Positions 33,862 to 43,095 of a stretch of DNA of 64,000 nt are shown piece after piece. The DNA lies in NCBI GenBank assembly GCA_947502505.1, contig CANNAE010000002.1, positions 248,001 to 312,000 on the forward strand. The letters run 5' to 3'. The DNA comes from an uncultured Planococcus sp. (lineage in GTDB: Bacteria > Bacillota > Bacilli > Bacillales_A > Planococcaceae). Both the position numbers and the translations under genes were made by a program. Each line of letters begins with the position of its first letter. The stretch's first letter is position 1. The notes under the pieces are model-generated. The model was not told where the DNA came from, made no database searches, and saw only the letters and a program-made list of their open reading frames with translations.

Positions 33862-35217
33862 TTACTGTTTTCTTGTGCGGACAGAAACTGTCGTGATCAA
33901 TGCCGCAAGCAATAGTCCAGCAAGTGCCCATAGGTAAGGCGCTGTTGAGTTGCCGCTCATGCCGCCCATGCCTGTTGATGGCATTTCAGATGGCATTTCT
34001 GCTTCACCGAACTGTTCTGGGAACTGGTCAGTGATTGCTGCAGACAAGCCAGCTGCTGGCATGTTCATGTGTGCATATGCTTCACGGATAGAAGCGTAAG
34101 CTGTTTCGTAGTCTCCAGCCACATAGCTGTCGAATGCTGTTAGCAATTGTTCAACGTGTGCTGTCAAGCCTTCTTCAAGTGCATCAGCAGGTACGCGCCC
34201 TTCTGTTGCTGAATCCAGGAATGCTGCTTGGTCCATGATGTATTGATCCAATTCAGCACGTGCTTGTTCTTGGCCTTCTTCGTTGCCTTCACCAGTTGCT
34301 GTTACATAGTCGACGAAATAGCCGATGTGGGATTTCCACGTTTCTTCAAACTGTGCTCCGGCTTCTTCGCCGTAGACAGATCCGACTGCTGCAGAAAGGT
34401 CATCTGCGTTAGCCAATAGCGCGCCAGCTGCCTGGTCGAAGCTTTCCGCTCCATCAGCGCCGTCTTGCATAGCCATTGCCGCAAGCCCAGCATGCTCTGT
34501 GAACGTCATGTTAAGGCTAGCACGTAGGTCAACCGCTGGTGTATCCGGGTTTGTGTTGTTGAATTTGTCAGGGAACTGGTCCGTGATAGCGATTGACAAA
34601 GTTTCAGCGAACATGCTCATGTGGTGGATGGATTCGCGCTCCCACTCATAAGCTGTTTCGAAGTCGCCTTCTACGTATGCGTCAAATGCGCCGATCAATT
34701 GATCTACGTGTACATCCAATCCTTCTACGACTGCTTCTTCAGACAAACGTCCTTCTGTTGCTGTATCGAAGAATTTCGCTTGTTCGACTTTGTATTCTTC
34801 CAATTCAGCGAGTGCTTGTTTTTTGCCTTCTTCGTTGCCTTCTGCAGTTGCTGTTACATAATCAACGAAATAGCCGATGTGTGACTGCCAGATCGCATCG
34901 AATTGCTCTCCGCCTTCTTCACCGTAGACAGAAGCGACTGCTGCTTTCAAGTCTGCTGCGTTAGCGAGCAATGCGCCGGACGCCTGTTCGAAATCTTCAG
35001 CGCCGTCTACGCCTTTGCGCATAGCTTCAACTGCGAGGAATGCGTGCTCCGTCAATACTGTATCAAGCGCGATGCGAAGTTCTGCCGCTTCCGTAGCTGT
35101 CGGCGATTCCATTTGCATTTGGCCATGCCCTCCATGGTCATCTGCAAGTGCTGCTGTTGGTACGAGTAGGGATAGGCTTAGTGGAAGTGCCACCATCAAT
35201 TTATTCATTTTCATCAT
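33862..35217 (-). CDS. Secreted, sortase-anchored protein with two helical repeats and His/Met-rich N-terminus
   Basis: 451 aa. Signal peptide 1-25 (cut after ALA). The mature N-terminus is DDHGGHGQMQM, rich in possible copper ligands. Two homologous all-helical repeats follow (about 43-215 and 228-398), each with LxxALxxxxTEHAxLAxxAM, GALLANAxDLxAAVxSVYGEE, SHIGYFVDYVTAT, an HVxQLxxAFDxYVxGDxETAY stretch and ITDQFPxxF. The conserved His residues (TEH, SHIG, HV, HHM/HMN) suggest a metal-binding bundle. The C-terminus is MPSTG (412-416) with a Met/Gly linker, a hydrophobic helix and the basic tail RTRKQ, i.e. a sorting signal. The ECF promoter links it to the sortase and sigma genes. I do not recognise a named family. 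Confidence 0.8.
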   Translation of the reverse strand: MMKMNKLMVALPLSLSLLVPTAALADDHGGHGQMQMESPTATEAAELRIALDTVLTEHAFLAVEAMRKGVDGAEDFEQASGALLANAADLKAAVASVYGEEGGEQFDAIWQSHIGYFVDYVTATAEGNEEGKKQALAELEEYKVEQAKFFDTATEGRLSEEAVVEGLDVHVDQLIGAFDAYVEGDFETAYEWERESIHHMSMFAETLSIAITDQFPDKFNNTNPDTPAVDLRASLNMTFTEHAGLAAMAMQDGADGAESFDQAAGALLANADDLSAAVGSVYGEEAGAQFEETWKSHIGYFVDYVTATGEGNEEGQEQARAELDQYIMDQAAFLDSATEGRVPADALEEGLTAHVEQLLTAFDSYVAGDYETAYASIREAYAHMNMPAAGLSAAITDQFPEQFGEAEMPSEMPSTGMGGMSGNSTAPYLWALAGLLLAALITTVSVRTRKQ

Positions 35218-35262
35218 CCATCTCTCCTTTGTTTTTGTTATTGTTTTTTTCGTTCTACTTAC

Positions 35263-35290
35263 TCAACGGAGAGCAGATCAGTTTAGATCA
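35263..35290 (-). promoter_or_regulatory. ECF promoter of the MPSTG surface protein gene
   Basis: Minus strand: TGATCTAA (from 35290), 16 bases between hexamers, CGTTGA (35268-35263) continuing GTAAG. Nearly identical to the sigma operon promoter, including the bases after the -10. It lies 46 bases from the start codon. Confidence 0.8.
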
Positions 35291-35419
35291 CATTTTTTAA
35301 AAAGAATTTTAAAATTGATAAAATCTTTTTGGCTTCCTTTAGAATCGGCTAGCTTTTTCGGCAGCCAAGCAGCGGCGAATGCTATGCTGGATGGAAAGAA
35401 ATCGATAGGAGCTGTGGTT

Positions 35420-35890
35420 ATGCAAATTTATTGCGGGCAAATTTTTCATCAATTGAAACTCATCATTTCATCCTCCGGCGAATTGATCTCTACTATAGAA
35501 GAAAGCGAATGGGAGCTGCGTCCGACCGAAGGGAAATTTTCGATTGGCGAATTGGCCAGCCATCTCGCATTGGTTTGTGCAGCAGACCTTTATATCGCAA
35601 ACGGTGCGACTGAAAACGACATGAGATCCTTTTACGAATCGCGGATGCCTACATCCAAAAACCAGGCGCTAGCCGAACTGGCCCGCAGCTTCGATGGGCT
35701 CAAGAGTTTTTACCTACCATTAAATGAAAGGCAGCTGCTAGAAAAGCATGCGGCGTATTGGGGCGTCAGCTATAGCCGCTTTGAATGGCTGCTAGAAACG
35801 CTTGTCCACCTCACCCATCACCGCGCCCAATTGCACTCGATGATCGTTCACTGCCTAAAAAAAGAGCCGAACATTGCGCTATTTGAATGA
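35420..35890 (+). CDS. DinB-superfamily protein
   Basis: 156 aa from the ATG at 35420 with AGGAG eight bases upstream; the frame is open far upstream but overlaps the divergent surface-protein gene there. Four-helix DinB/YfiT fold: FHQLKLIISSSGELI, the first His ligand in IGELASHLALV, and the paired ligands near the C-terminus in LVHLTHHRAQLHSM (HxxxHR...). Members are thiol transferases or of unknown function. Monocistronic. Confidence 0.75.
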   Translation: MQIYCGQIFHQLKLIISSSGELISTIEESEWELRPTEGKFSIGELASHLALVCAADLYIANGATENDMRSFYESRMPTSKNQALAELARSFDGLKSFYLPLNERQLLEKHAAYWGVSYSRFEWLLETLVHLTHHRAQLHSMIVHCLKKEPNIALFE

Positions 35891-36193
35891 ACGGCTAGGA
35901 ATTTCCAGTACTTGGCTTACAAATTTTACATTTCGGGTATGGAAAAAAGCCTAATGGAAAATCACAAGAAAGCATGGAGCTCGTTTACGAAGTCAACAAT
36001 GCCATTGACTGGATGCAAAAACGGCATGATAGCTAAACTCTTGTTTGTAATTTGGAATAGTTTTTCATTTTCCATCGATAGTTGCCATAAAATTATACTA
36101 AGTATAACTTTTATAGGCGTTTTTTCTGTACTTCTGTACCGCTGACCTGAGGTATAATAGTCCTCATACTACATTACGAAAGGACTGTCTCAA
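35891..36193 (+). other. Noncoding gap with a possible gene remnant
   Basis: At 35900-36035 one frame without a good start reads ...GKSQESMELVYEVNNAIDWMQKRHDS then stops. Its codon choice looks natural, but there is no ribosome binding site and the 5' part is closed, so it may be the tail of a decayed gene. A 77-codon frame at 35912-36145 is not supported either. A TATAAT -10 box lies at 36153-36158, serving the next gene. Confidence 0.3.
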
Positions 36194-39100
36194 ATGCCTC
36201 TCGAATTTGCGCGCCTAGTTTTTATGGCTTTCTCGATTTTAACGGCTATCGCCGCTTCCTATATTGCCCTTCTATTGATTGGGCGCATCGCCGACCGGAG
36301 TCGGACGCATCCGCTCTGGTGGGTCATCGGCATCTCGCTGGTGTTCGGTACGGGCATTTTTTCCATGCATTTCATCGGCATCCTCACCCATAACTCCGCT
36401 GCTCCCGTGCAATACGACCCGATTTTGCTGGGCATCTCGCTCCTTGGGGCATTCGGGGCAGCATTTCCGGCTTTTTATGTACTGCGCACAGCCAACCCGC
36501 CTAAAAAACATTTGTATTTTAGCGGATTTTTCATCGGCTTCGGCGTCTTGTTCATGCATTACACCGGCAACGCTTCCGCTCAAGTGCCGGGCAATGCCCA
36601 ATTCACCCTTCTGCCGTTTCTTTTGTCCATAGCCATCGCATTCGGCTTTTCGACTGTCGCTTTACGCATATTCTCCCGCAATCGCCAACAACCGGAATCT
36701 TCTGCCAGAAAACTCCTGAGCGCCATCATTCTCGGGGCCATGATTTCTGGTGCGCATTATGCCGGGATGCAGGCGGTCAGTTACACTGCTTCACCAGCAG
36801 GAATGACCTCTTTCAGCGATATGGGCTTGGCCTTTGTCGTGTCGGCCTTGATCCTGCTATTATTGGCCATCGCCGGTTATTTGGCATACCTGGACCGCAA
36901 GCAATTGATTAATGAAAAACTCTATTTGGGCAAAATCCGTGAAAGCGAACGGCGATTCCGCAGACTGGCTGAAATGTCTCCAGAAGCCATCGCCATCCAC
37001 AGCGACGGCAAATTATTGTATGTGAATAAAGCCTGCTTGGAAATGTTCGGTGAAACTGATGTAGATAAATTGATTGGAACTCCTGTGCTGGATTATGTCC
37101 ATCCCAACTACCATGACATTGCAAAGTCCCGTATCGCTTCCATGAACCAAGGACTCAGCACTCCGCCCGCTGAGCAATTGTGGGTAACGCCGAAAGGCAT
37201 ACGGCATGAAGTTGAAGTGACAGGCATGGGAATCGAGTTTGAAGGCAACGCCGCGGTGCAGTTATTGATCCGTGACATCACAGGCCGAAAACAAATTGAA
37301 CGGGAACTCGAATTAAACCGGCAACGCTATGAATCCTTATTTGAAAATAATCCTGATGGTATTTTTTCGATGAATCCTTCCGGTCGATTAGTGGACGTTA
37401 ATGAGGCACTCGTCCAACTGCTCGGTTATTCACGCAAAGAACTGACTGAAAAATCCTTCCACGAACTTGCAGAGCATTGCGAGCTTGAAGAGACAGAGGT
37501 GAAATTCCGCCTGGCCCTCGACGGCATCACCCAGAATTATGAAACGGTAGGCATTCACAAGTCTGGCAGGCGCGTGTCATTGCGCATTACCAATATGCCG
37601 ATTTTGACGGACGGCCAAGTAACCGGCGTATATGGCATTGCTAAAGACATCTCCGCTGAAAAGCGTGCACTAGCGATGCTTGCTGAAAGCGAAGAAAAAT
37701 ACCGTTCGCTCTTCGACTATAATTTGGACGCGGTTTTTGAAATGGATAAAGACGGGCGTTTCGTCAACGCCAATTCCATGACCGAAGAATTGAGCGATTA
37801 CACACGCGAGGAATTGATCGGCATCGATTTCACGCCATTGATCGCAGGAAATCTTGAACGAGTACAAAGCTATTTCACATCCGCCGTTTCGGGCGAAGCC
37901 GTCAATTTTGAACAGCGCATCAAACGCAAAGACGGGAACATCATCGAGGTCGATATCAACGCTGTGCCGAAACGGCGCAACGGTGAAATTGACGGGGTCT
38001 TCGCGATTGTCCGCGACATCACACAGAAAAAAGCGGCCGAACAGCAAATCAATAACCTGGCCTTCACGGACCAGCTCACAGGCCTCCCCAACCGGCATTG
38101 GTTTTACCAGAATATCCGCCACGTGCTTTCGAGAACGGAAGAGCATCAGCAAAAAATTGCCGTCTTGCTGGTCGATTTCGATGATTTCAAAAGCGTCAAT
38201 GACTTGCTCGGGCATTTCGGCGGCGATCAATTCCTGAAAATCGTCGCCAACCGCATCCATTCCTGCCTGGGCCCTACTGATACGATTTCGCGTTTCGGCG
38301 GCGATGAGTTTATCATCGTGTCGGAAAATACGACCGAAACCCAAGCCCAGGCGCTTGCCGAAACAATCCTTCACGTTATGCGTGAACCGGTGCAATTGCT
38401 CGGCCAGGAATTCTCCGTCACTTTGAGCATCGGCATCGCGGTTCAGACAGGCTGTGAAAGCGACGGGGAAGACTTGATCAAAGAAGCGGATTTCGCGATG
38501 TATTCAGCGAAAGAAAACGGCAAAAACAATGTCCAAGTGTTCACCCGCGAACTCAATAGCCAAATGACGCGCAAAAGCCAAATGGAACAAGCGCTGAAAA
38601 AAGCGATCGATGAACAGCAATTCGCCCTCCATTACCAGCCACAAATCAATTTGGCGAGTGGCGAAGTGATTGGCTATGAGGCGCTGCTGCGTTGGCAATC
38701 ACCGTTTGGCAACGTGCCGCCATCAGAATTCATCCCAATCGCAGAAGAAACGGGCCTCATCGTGCCGATCGGCGAATGGGCGCTTCGCCAAGCTTGCCGC
38801 GACAGCAAAGAGTTTGCAGCACTTGGCCATTCGGCAGAGAAAATTTCGGTCAATGTCTCAGCACGCCAATTCAAGGATCCCGACTTCAGCGAAAAAGTAC
38901 GCGCCATTTTCGAACAGGAACATGTCGACCCCGGGCGCTTTGAAATCGAAATCACCGAAAGTGTCATGCTCGATATCGAACAGTCCGCGCGCATCATCTG
39001 CGAGCTGAAAGCGCTCGGCCTGCGCATCGCCATCGATGATTTCGGCGCCGGCTATTCTTCGTTGAATGTTGTCAAAAACGTCGCAATCGATACGTTGAAA

Positions 39101-39367
39101 ATTGATAAATCATTGATCGACGAAGTGCTCATCAACCGGCGCAACCTGTTTATCCTTGCCGCCATCATCAAAGTCGGGAAAAACCTCGATGCCCGCATCG
39201 TCATCGAAGGCATCGAGCTCGAAGAACAGGCGGAGCTATTAAAACCTTTCGGAATCCTAGGGCAAGGCTATTTGTTCAGCCGGCCGCTGCCGCCTGAAAG
39301 CCTCGATGCCTTTCTAGGCGAATCCGATTTTGTCACAGCCCGCCCCACCGCAAAACTCACAGAATAA
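36194..39367 (+). CDS. Membrane c-di-GMP signalling protein: MHYT-PAS-PAS-PAS-GGDEF-EAL
   Basis: 1057 aa. Residues about 1-235 hold seven helices with the MHYT signatures MHFIG (near 55), MHYTG (near 118) and AHYAGMQ (near 195), thought to sense O2, CO or NO through bound copper. Three PAS domains follow at about 255-375, 380-495 and 500-620. The GGDEF domain (about 630-790) has an intact RFGGDEF. The EAL domain (about 810-1045) has YEALLRW, the EITESV and IDDFGAGYSS metal motifs and LKIDKSLI. Both catalytic motifs look complete, so it may make or degrade c-di-GMP; composite proteins often keep just one activity. Monocistronic. Confidence 0.92.
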   Translation: MPLEFARLVFMAFSILTAIAASYIALLLIGRIADRSRTHPLWWVIGISLVFGTGIFSMHFIGILTHNSAAPVQYDPILLGISLLGAFGAAFPAFYVLRTANPPKKHLYFSGFFIGFGVLFMHYTGNASAQVPGNAQFTLLPFLLSIAIAFGFSTVALRIFSRNRQQPESSARKLLSAIILGAMISGAHYAGMQAVSYTASPAGMTSFSDMGLAFVVSALILLLLAIAGYLAYLDRKQLINEKLYLGKIRESERRFRRLAEMSPEAIAIHSDGKLLYVNKACLEMFGETDVDKLIGTPVLDYVHPNYHDIAKSRIASMNQGLSTPPAEQLWVTPKGIRHEVEVTGMGIEFEGNAAVQLLIRDITGRKQIERELELNRQRYESLFENNPDGIFSMNPSGRLVDVNEALVQLLGYSRKELTEKSFHELAEHCELEETEVKFRLALDGITQNYETVGIHKSGRRVSLRITNMPILTDGQVTGVYGIAKDISAEKRALAMLAESEEKYRSLFDYNLDAVFEMDKDGRFVNANSMTEELSDYTREELIGIDFTPLIAGNLERVQSYFTSAVSGEAVNFEQRIKRKDGNIIEVDINAVPKRRNGEIDGVFAIVRDITQKKAAEQQINNLAFTDQLTGLPNRHWFYQNIRHVLSRTEEHQQKIAVLLVDFDDFKSVNDLLGHFGGDQFLKIVANRIHSCLGPTDTISRFGGDEFIIVSENTTETQAQALAETILHVMREPVQLLGQEFSVTLSIGIAVQTGCESDGEDLIKEADFAMYSAKENGKNNVQVFTRELNSQMTRKSQMEQALKKAIDEQQFALHYQPQINLASGEVIGYEALLRWQSPFGNVPPSEFIPIAEETGLIVPIGEWALRQACRDSKEFAALGHSAEKISVNVSARQFKDPDFSEKVRAIFEQEHVDPGRFEIEITESVMLDIEQSARIICELKALGLRIAIDDFGAGYSSLNVVKNVAIDTLKIDKSLIDEVLINRRNLFILAAIIKVGKNLDARIVIEGIELEEQAELLKPFGILGQGYLFSRPLPPESLDAFLGESDFVTARPTAKLTE

Positions 39368-39369
39368 TA

Positions 39370-39402
39370 AAAGGCACGCAGCCAACTAAGCTGCGTGCCT
39401 TT
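39370..39402. terminator. Bidirectional terminator
   Basis: 13-bp perfect stem AAAGGCACGCAGC (39370-39382 with 39390-39402) between convergent genes. Confidence 0.93.
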
Positions 39403-39407
39403 TTGCG

Positions 39408-40466
39408 TTAATCTATGCGCGTGTATTTCCGTACCGCCGGCAAGATTTCCGTCGCCAATAGCTCCAGGTTGCGCTCAAGGCGCGCCATCGGAACACCACC
39501 GAAATCCATCTGCGCGATATAGCGCTGATGTCCGTAAAGCTCATGCTGGTAAAGAATCTTCTCGATAATTTCCTGCGGGCTGCCGATATTCATGACGCTT
39601 TCTTTTGTCGCGCCGTGCTGGAACGCTTCCTGTGGATAACCGCGGCCGTTGGTTTTCAGCATTCCTTTATCCACATGTGGATAATATTCCGCAAGCGCCT
39701 GTTGGGTCGTTTCGGCCGCGTTAAAGAACCCGGCCGTCGCGACAGGCAATTGCGCAGCGTCGTATCCCGCTTCTGTCGCGGCATTGCGATACGCGTCGAT
39801 GGTCATCTTGAACGTCTCAGCCGGGCCGCCGAGCGTTGCGAGCATCATCGGAACGCCCGCCTGCCCGGCTTTGACAGCACTCGATGGATGCCCACCGACC
39901 GCACGCCAAATCGGCAGCCTGCCGTGTTCCGGGCGCGGCAATACTTGAGCATCTTTCAGCGATGCGCGGAAGCGGCCGTTCCAGTTGACGGTTTCCTGTT
40001 CATTGAGCTCAAGCAAGAGCTTGAATTTTTCTTCGTACAATTCCTCATAATAGCGGATGTCGTAGCCGAGCAAATCGAACAGCCCGACACGCGACGCCCG
40101 CCCGGCGATGATTTCAGCGCGCCCTTCCGAGATTAAATCGATCGTCGCGAAATCCTCGAAGACGCGCACCGGGTCGGAAGTAGAAATGATCGTCGAAGAG
40201 CTCGACACTTTAATTTTCTCAGTTGCCTGCGCGATCGCCGATAAGACGACCGAATGCGCTTGTGTGGCGAAATATTCCTGATGGCTTTCGCCGACGCTGA
40301 AAAAGTCGACACCTGCCTGTTCGGCGAGTTGTGCGAAGCGGATAATCTCGCGGACCCGCTCCCCTTCCGATTGCCGTTTTCCTGTATGTGGGTCCGGCAG
40401 GTGATCGCCGAGTGTATAGATGCCGAACTCGAGGCCATTGTTCGGGTTGATGCGGTATTGTTCCAT
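39408..40466 (-). CDS. LLM-class flavin-dependent oxidoreductase (luciferase-like monooxygenase)
   Basis: 352 aa from the ATG at 40466, with AAGGACGGAG upstream; the open frame runs 144 bases further without a ribosome binding site. Bacterial-luciferase-like TIM barrel: GIYTLGDHLPDPHTG, FAQLAEQAGVDFFSVGESHQEYF, FATIDLISEGRAEIIAGRAS (the FMN phosphate region) and PIWRAVGGHPSSAVKAGQAG. It would use FMNH2 and O2 or F420-like cofactors to oxidise an unknown substrate; in Firmicutes FMN is expected. Confidence 0.85.
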   Translation of the reverse strand: MEQYRINPNNGLEFGIYTLGDHLPDPHTGKRQSEGERVREIIRFAQLAEQAGVDFFSVGESHQEYFATQAHSVVLSAIAQATEKIKVSSSSTIISTSDPVRVFEDFATIDLISEGRAEIIAGRASRVGLFDLLGYDIRYYEELYEEKFKLLLELNEQETVNWNGRFRASLKDAQVLPRPEHGRLPIWRAVGGHPSSAVKAGQAGVPMMLATLGGPAETFKMTIDAYRNAATEAGYDAAQLPVATAGFFNAAETTQQALAEYYPHVDKGMLKTNGRGYPQEAFQHGATKESVMNIGSPQEIIEKILYQHELYGHQRYIAQMDFGGVPMARLERNLELLATEILPAVRKYTRID

Positions 40467-40624
40467 ATGCTCCGTCCTTTCGTCTTGCGTTTTCCCAATC
40501 CTTTTCAGTATAACGGGACGTGCGAAGCTGTGGAAATCATCCATTCGACTGAAAGTGGAAAGACAATAATGCTTTCGTGCTAAACTAGTTATAGAAGAAA
40601 GTTTTAGCACGAGGAGGCAGACAG

Positions 40625-41905
40625 ATGACTAAATGGACAGCCGCTTTTCTGGCGCTTGCAGGGATCCTGCTGGCTGCTGGATGTTCGGGCGGAAACAACG
40701 AGGACGCAGAAAAAAATGGAACGAACGCAGAAATCGAAGGGTTCTGGCAAGGCGCAATCGAAGTGCCTGGACAGCCGATCCCATTTTCGATTGAATTTAC
40801 TGAAGGAGAAGGCAGTTTGAGCATTCCGCTACAAGGCGTCGAAAACTATCCATTGTCGACGGTTAAATTCGATGACCCGGAAGTGGCCTTTGATGCCAAT
40901 TTGCAAGGAGAGCGCTTGGTGTTTGAAGGCAAACTGAATGCAGAAAAAATCACCGGCACTATGACGCAGCGCAACCAGAAGTTCCCCTTTGAACTCGAAC
41001 GCGGCGAAAAAGAGCAAGCCGCCGATCCCGAGAAAATCGTCGAAATGGCTGTTGAGGGCGGCATGATGCAAGCACTCGAAGAAATCCCAGATCAGGATGG
41101 ACCCCACCCGGTCGCGATTTTGATTGCCGGGTCCGGCCCGACCGATAAAGACGGAAATTCGCTCACGCTCGCCGGCAAAAACAATAGCCTGAAGATGCTC
41201 GCTGAAGAATTGAAGGCTAAGGGCATCGCCGTCATCCGCTACGATAAGCGCGGCGTCGGCGATAATGCCGCACTTGCAAAAGCTGAGTCCGAACTGCGCT
41301 TTGACGATTATGCGGAAGACGCAGCCGCCTGGATCCGTTTTGCAAAAGAAGACAAACGCTTCACGGACGTCTCCGTCATTGGCCATAGCGAAGGCGCACT
41401 CGTTGGGCTCGTCGCCGCCAATCAACAAGGCCTTGATTCCTATATCTCGCTGGCCGGCGTTGGCCGCACTGCGGATGACTTGCTGAGAGAACAGCTCAGC
41501 ACCTTGCCTGCCGACCAATTCGAGGAAGCACAAGCGATTCTCGATCAACTCGCACAAGGCAAAACGGTGGACGAGGTAAGCCCGGAGCTGCAGCAAATTT
41601 TCCGGCCATCCGTTCAGCCGTATCTGCAGTCATGGATGGCCTATGATCCAATCGCACAAGCCGAAACATTAAACGCTGAAGCGCTGTTTGTCGGCGGTAC
41701 GCATGATTTGCAAGTACCGGCTGACGACGCAAGGCTATTGCACGAAGCGAAAGCCGGTTCTGAATTATTGATTGTCGATGGCATGAACCATGTGCTGAAA
41801 TCCGTACCGGATGACGAGGAAACCAATCTGGCAGCTTATGCCGACCCCGAATTGCCGCTCGCAGACGGTTTAGTGGATGCGATTGCAGAGTTCTTGAAAA
41901 ACTAA
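40625..41905 (+). CDS. Surface lipoprotein alpha/beta-hydrolase
   Basis: 426 aa. Lipoprotein signal with lipobox LAAGC (Cys20). An N-terminal beta-rich domain (about 35-125, GFWQGAIEVPGQPIPFSIEF, a DUF3887-like or lipocalin-like module) precedes the hydrolase domain (about 150-420): oxyanion region LIAGSGPTDKDGN, strand IRYDKRGVGDN, nucleophile elbow GHSEGA (near 260), acid in HDLQVPADDA and catalytic His in DGMNHVLK. Ser-Asp-His all present. It is anchored outside the membrane. Substrate unknown. The start has a GAGGAGGCAG ribosome binding site. Confidence 0.85.
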   Translation: MTKWTAAFLALAGILLAAGCSGGNNEDAEKNGTNAEIEGFWQGAIEVPGQPIPFSIEFTEGEGSLSIPLQGVENYPLSTVKFDDPEVAFDANLQGERLVFEGKLNAEKITGTMTQRNQKFPFELERGEKEQAADPEKIVEMAVEGGMMQALEEIPDQDGPHPVAILIAGSGPTDKDGNSLTLAGKNNSLKMLAEELKAKGIAVIRYDKRGVGDNAALAKAESELRFDDYAEDAAAWIRFAKEDKRFTDVSVIGHSEGALVGLVAANQQGLDSYISLAGVGRTADDLLREQLSTLPADQFEEAQAILDQLAQGKTVDEVSPELQQIFRPSVQPYLQSWMAYDPIAQAETLNAEALFVGGTHDLQVPADDARLLHEAKAGSELLIVDGMNHVLKSVPDDEETNLAAYADPELPLADGLVDAIAEFLKN

Positions 41906-41908
41906 CAA

Positions 41909-41938
41909 AAAGACGGCATCCATTTGGGTGCCGTCTTT
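41909..41938. terminator. Bidirectional terminator
   Basis: AAAGACGGCA (41909-41918) pairs with TGCCGTCTTT (41929-41938) between the convergent hydrolase and RDD genes. Confidence 0.88.
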
Positions 41939-41942
41939 CGAT

Positions 41943-42329
41943 TTACTGGTTAAGTTCACGCACTATAGTATGGGCGTAGCGGTCATGCGGCATTTGTTCG
42001 CCCATGTCCTGCCCGCGTTCTTTCCACCACTCGAGGGCCATGACCGAATCACGATGGGCAAGGCGTTTGAGAATTTGCTGATCTGTCAGTTCCCCGCCGT
42101 CTGCGTTTTCGATCTTGATGCCAGCGACCTTTTGCCCAATCGTCTGGCCGCGCGTTTTCAATTGTACGTATTCAAGTCCCCAAAACACCACGGTCGGCGT
42201 AACGAGTGCATGCACCCATTCCTGTTTGAGTTTTTTGCGGAGCAGCGGTTCGACGATTCCGTTCACCGCACCGGATATCGCGAAGTCGATGGCAATTGCC
42301 TTGCCGCGTTTTTTCGTCAATGCATCCAT
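41943..42329 (-). CDS. Small RDD-family membrane protein
   Basis: 128 aa with the RDD-type opening KKRGKAIAIDFAISGAVNG and the second-helix motif TRGQTIGQKVAGIKI. Two hydrophobic helices, shorter than typical three-helix RDD proteins. Function unknown; some RDD proteins act as Na+/H+ antiporters. ATG after AAGGGGG. Confidence 0.75.
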   Translation of the reverse strand: MDALTKKRGKAIAIDFAISGAVNGIVEPLLRKKLKQEWVHALVTPTVVFWGLEYVQLKTRGQTIGQKVAGIKIENADGGELTDQQILKRLAHRDSVMALEWWKERGQDMGEQMPHDRYAHTIVRELNQ

Positions 42330-42422
42330 GTTCCATTCCCCCTTCTTGCTGATTACTTCTATTATAGCGGTTAGGCTCGGTAAAGACAGCCGGTGCTGTA
42401 TGCGTTATGATAAGGAAAAATC

Positions 42423-43049
42423 ATGGAAAACGGGGTGACACGCATGGCATTTCTAGTGATTTGGCTGATGATGATTGCATACGCTGTCTTTTTTGCGCCT
42501 TCAGGGACTGGCGGCATCGAGTTTGGCCCGCTTCTCATGGGCGACTGGGAAGGGGTCGACCCGCTCATTCTCGCTGTCTTTAATTCGCTCGGCATTTTCC
42601 CGCTCGTCTTTTTGACGCTGTTGGTACCGAATGACCGCTTCCGCTGGCCGGCGTGGCCCTTCGCGCTCGTGTCGTTCGGCGTCGGGGCATTCTCGCTATT
42701 GCCGTATTTCGCATTCGGCAATAAACCACCCGAGAAAAAACGGCGCGGCCCGAATTGGCTGCACCGGATCCTGCGCTCGAAAGCTTGGCTGATCTTTGTC
42801 GCGGCCATCAGCATCATCAATTTTCTCACCGTCTTCCGCGGCTTCTCGCTAGAAGCCTACGCAGAAGCGTTCCAGACTTCGAGTTTGGTATCCGTCATGA
42901 GCATCGACTGGTTGGTGCTATGGGGCTTGTCGGTTTACGCCACGGTCCGCTTATTGCCGGAAGCGCGGTTCAAGCAACTGGCCTTGCTGCCTGTTGTCGG
43001 GCCCATTTTGGTCATATTATTTAACCGCACAGCAACTAAAGATCACTAA
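42423..43049 (+). CDS. Integral membrane protein of unknown function (208 aa)
   Basis: Six hydrophobic segments (about 7-27, 45-66, 77-100, 119-140, 156-176 and 183-202). ATG after AAGGAAAAATC; an in-frame ATG at 42444 after GGGGTG is an alternative. The ending LPEARFKQLALLPVVGPILVILFNR resembles proteins with a short C-terminal membrane hairpin. I do not recognise the family. It diverges from the RDD gene. Confidence 0.65.
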   Translation: MENGVTRMAFLVIWLMMIAYAVFFAPSGTGGIEFGPLLMGDWEGVDPLILAVFNSLGIFPLVFLTLLVPNDRFRWPAWPFALVSFGVGAFSLLPYFAFGNKPPEKKRRGPNWLHRILRSKAWLIFVAAISIINFLTVFRGFSLEAYAEAFQTSSLVSVMSIDWLVLWGLSVYATVRLLPEARFKQLALLPVVGPILVILFNRTATKDH

Positions 43050-43050
43050 T

Positions 43051-43084
43051 AAACGCTCCCAGCCTCATGCCGGGAGCGTTTTTT
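43051..43084. terminator. Bidirectional terminator
   Basis: AAACGCTCCC-AGC pairs with GCC-GGGAGCGTTT (one mismatch), with runs of A and T at the ends, between convergent genes. Confidence 0.88.
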
Positions 43085-43095
43085 CGTTCCTATAT

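Noticed and set aside
34593..34964. Arg/Leu-rich plus-strand frames inside the MPSTG surface-protein gene
   Set aside because: They are antisense shadows of the Glu/Ala-rich helical repeats.
35015..35419. Upstream extension of the DinB-like frame by about 135 codons
   Set aside because: It overlaps the divergent surface-protein gene and its ECF promoter, shows Ser/Cys-rich antisense-like composition, and the ATG at 35420 has the ribosome binding site.
35912..36145. 77-codon plus-strand frame before the GGDEF-EAL gene
   Set aside because: No ribosome binding site, unusual composition, and a different frame nearby looks more like a coding remnant.
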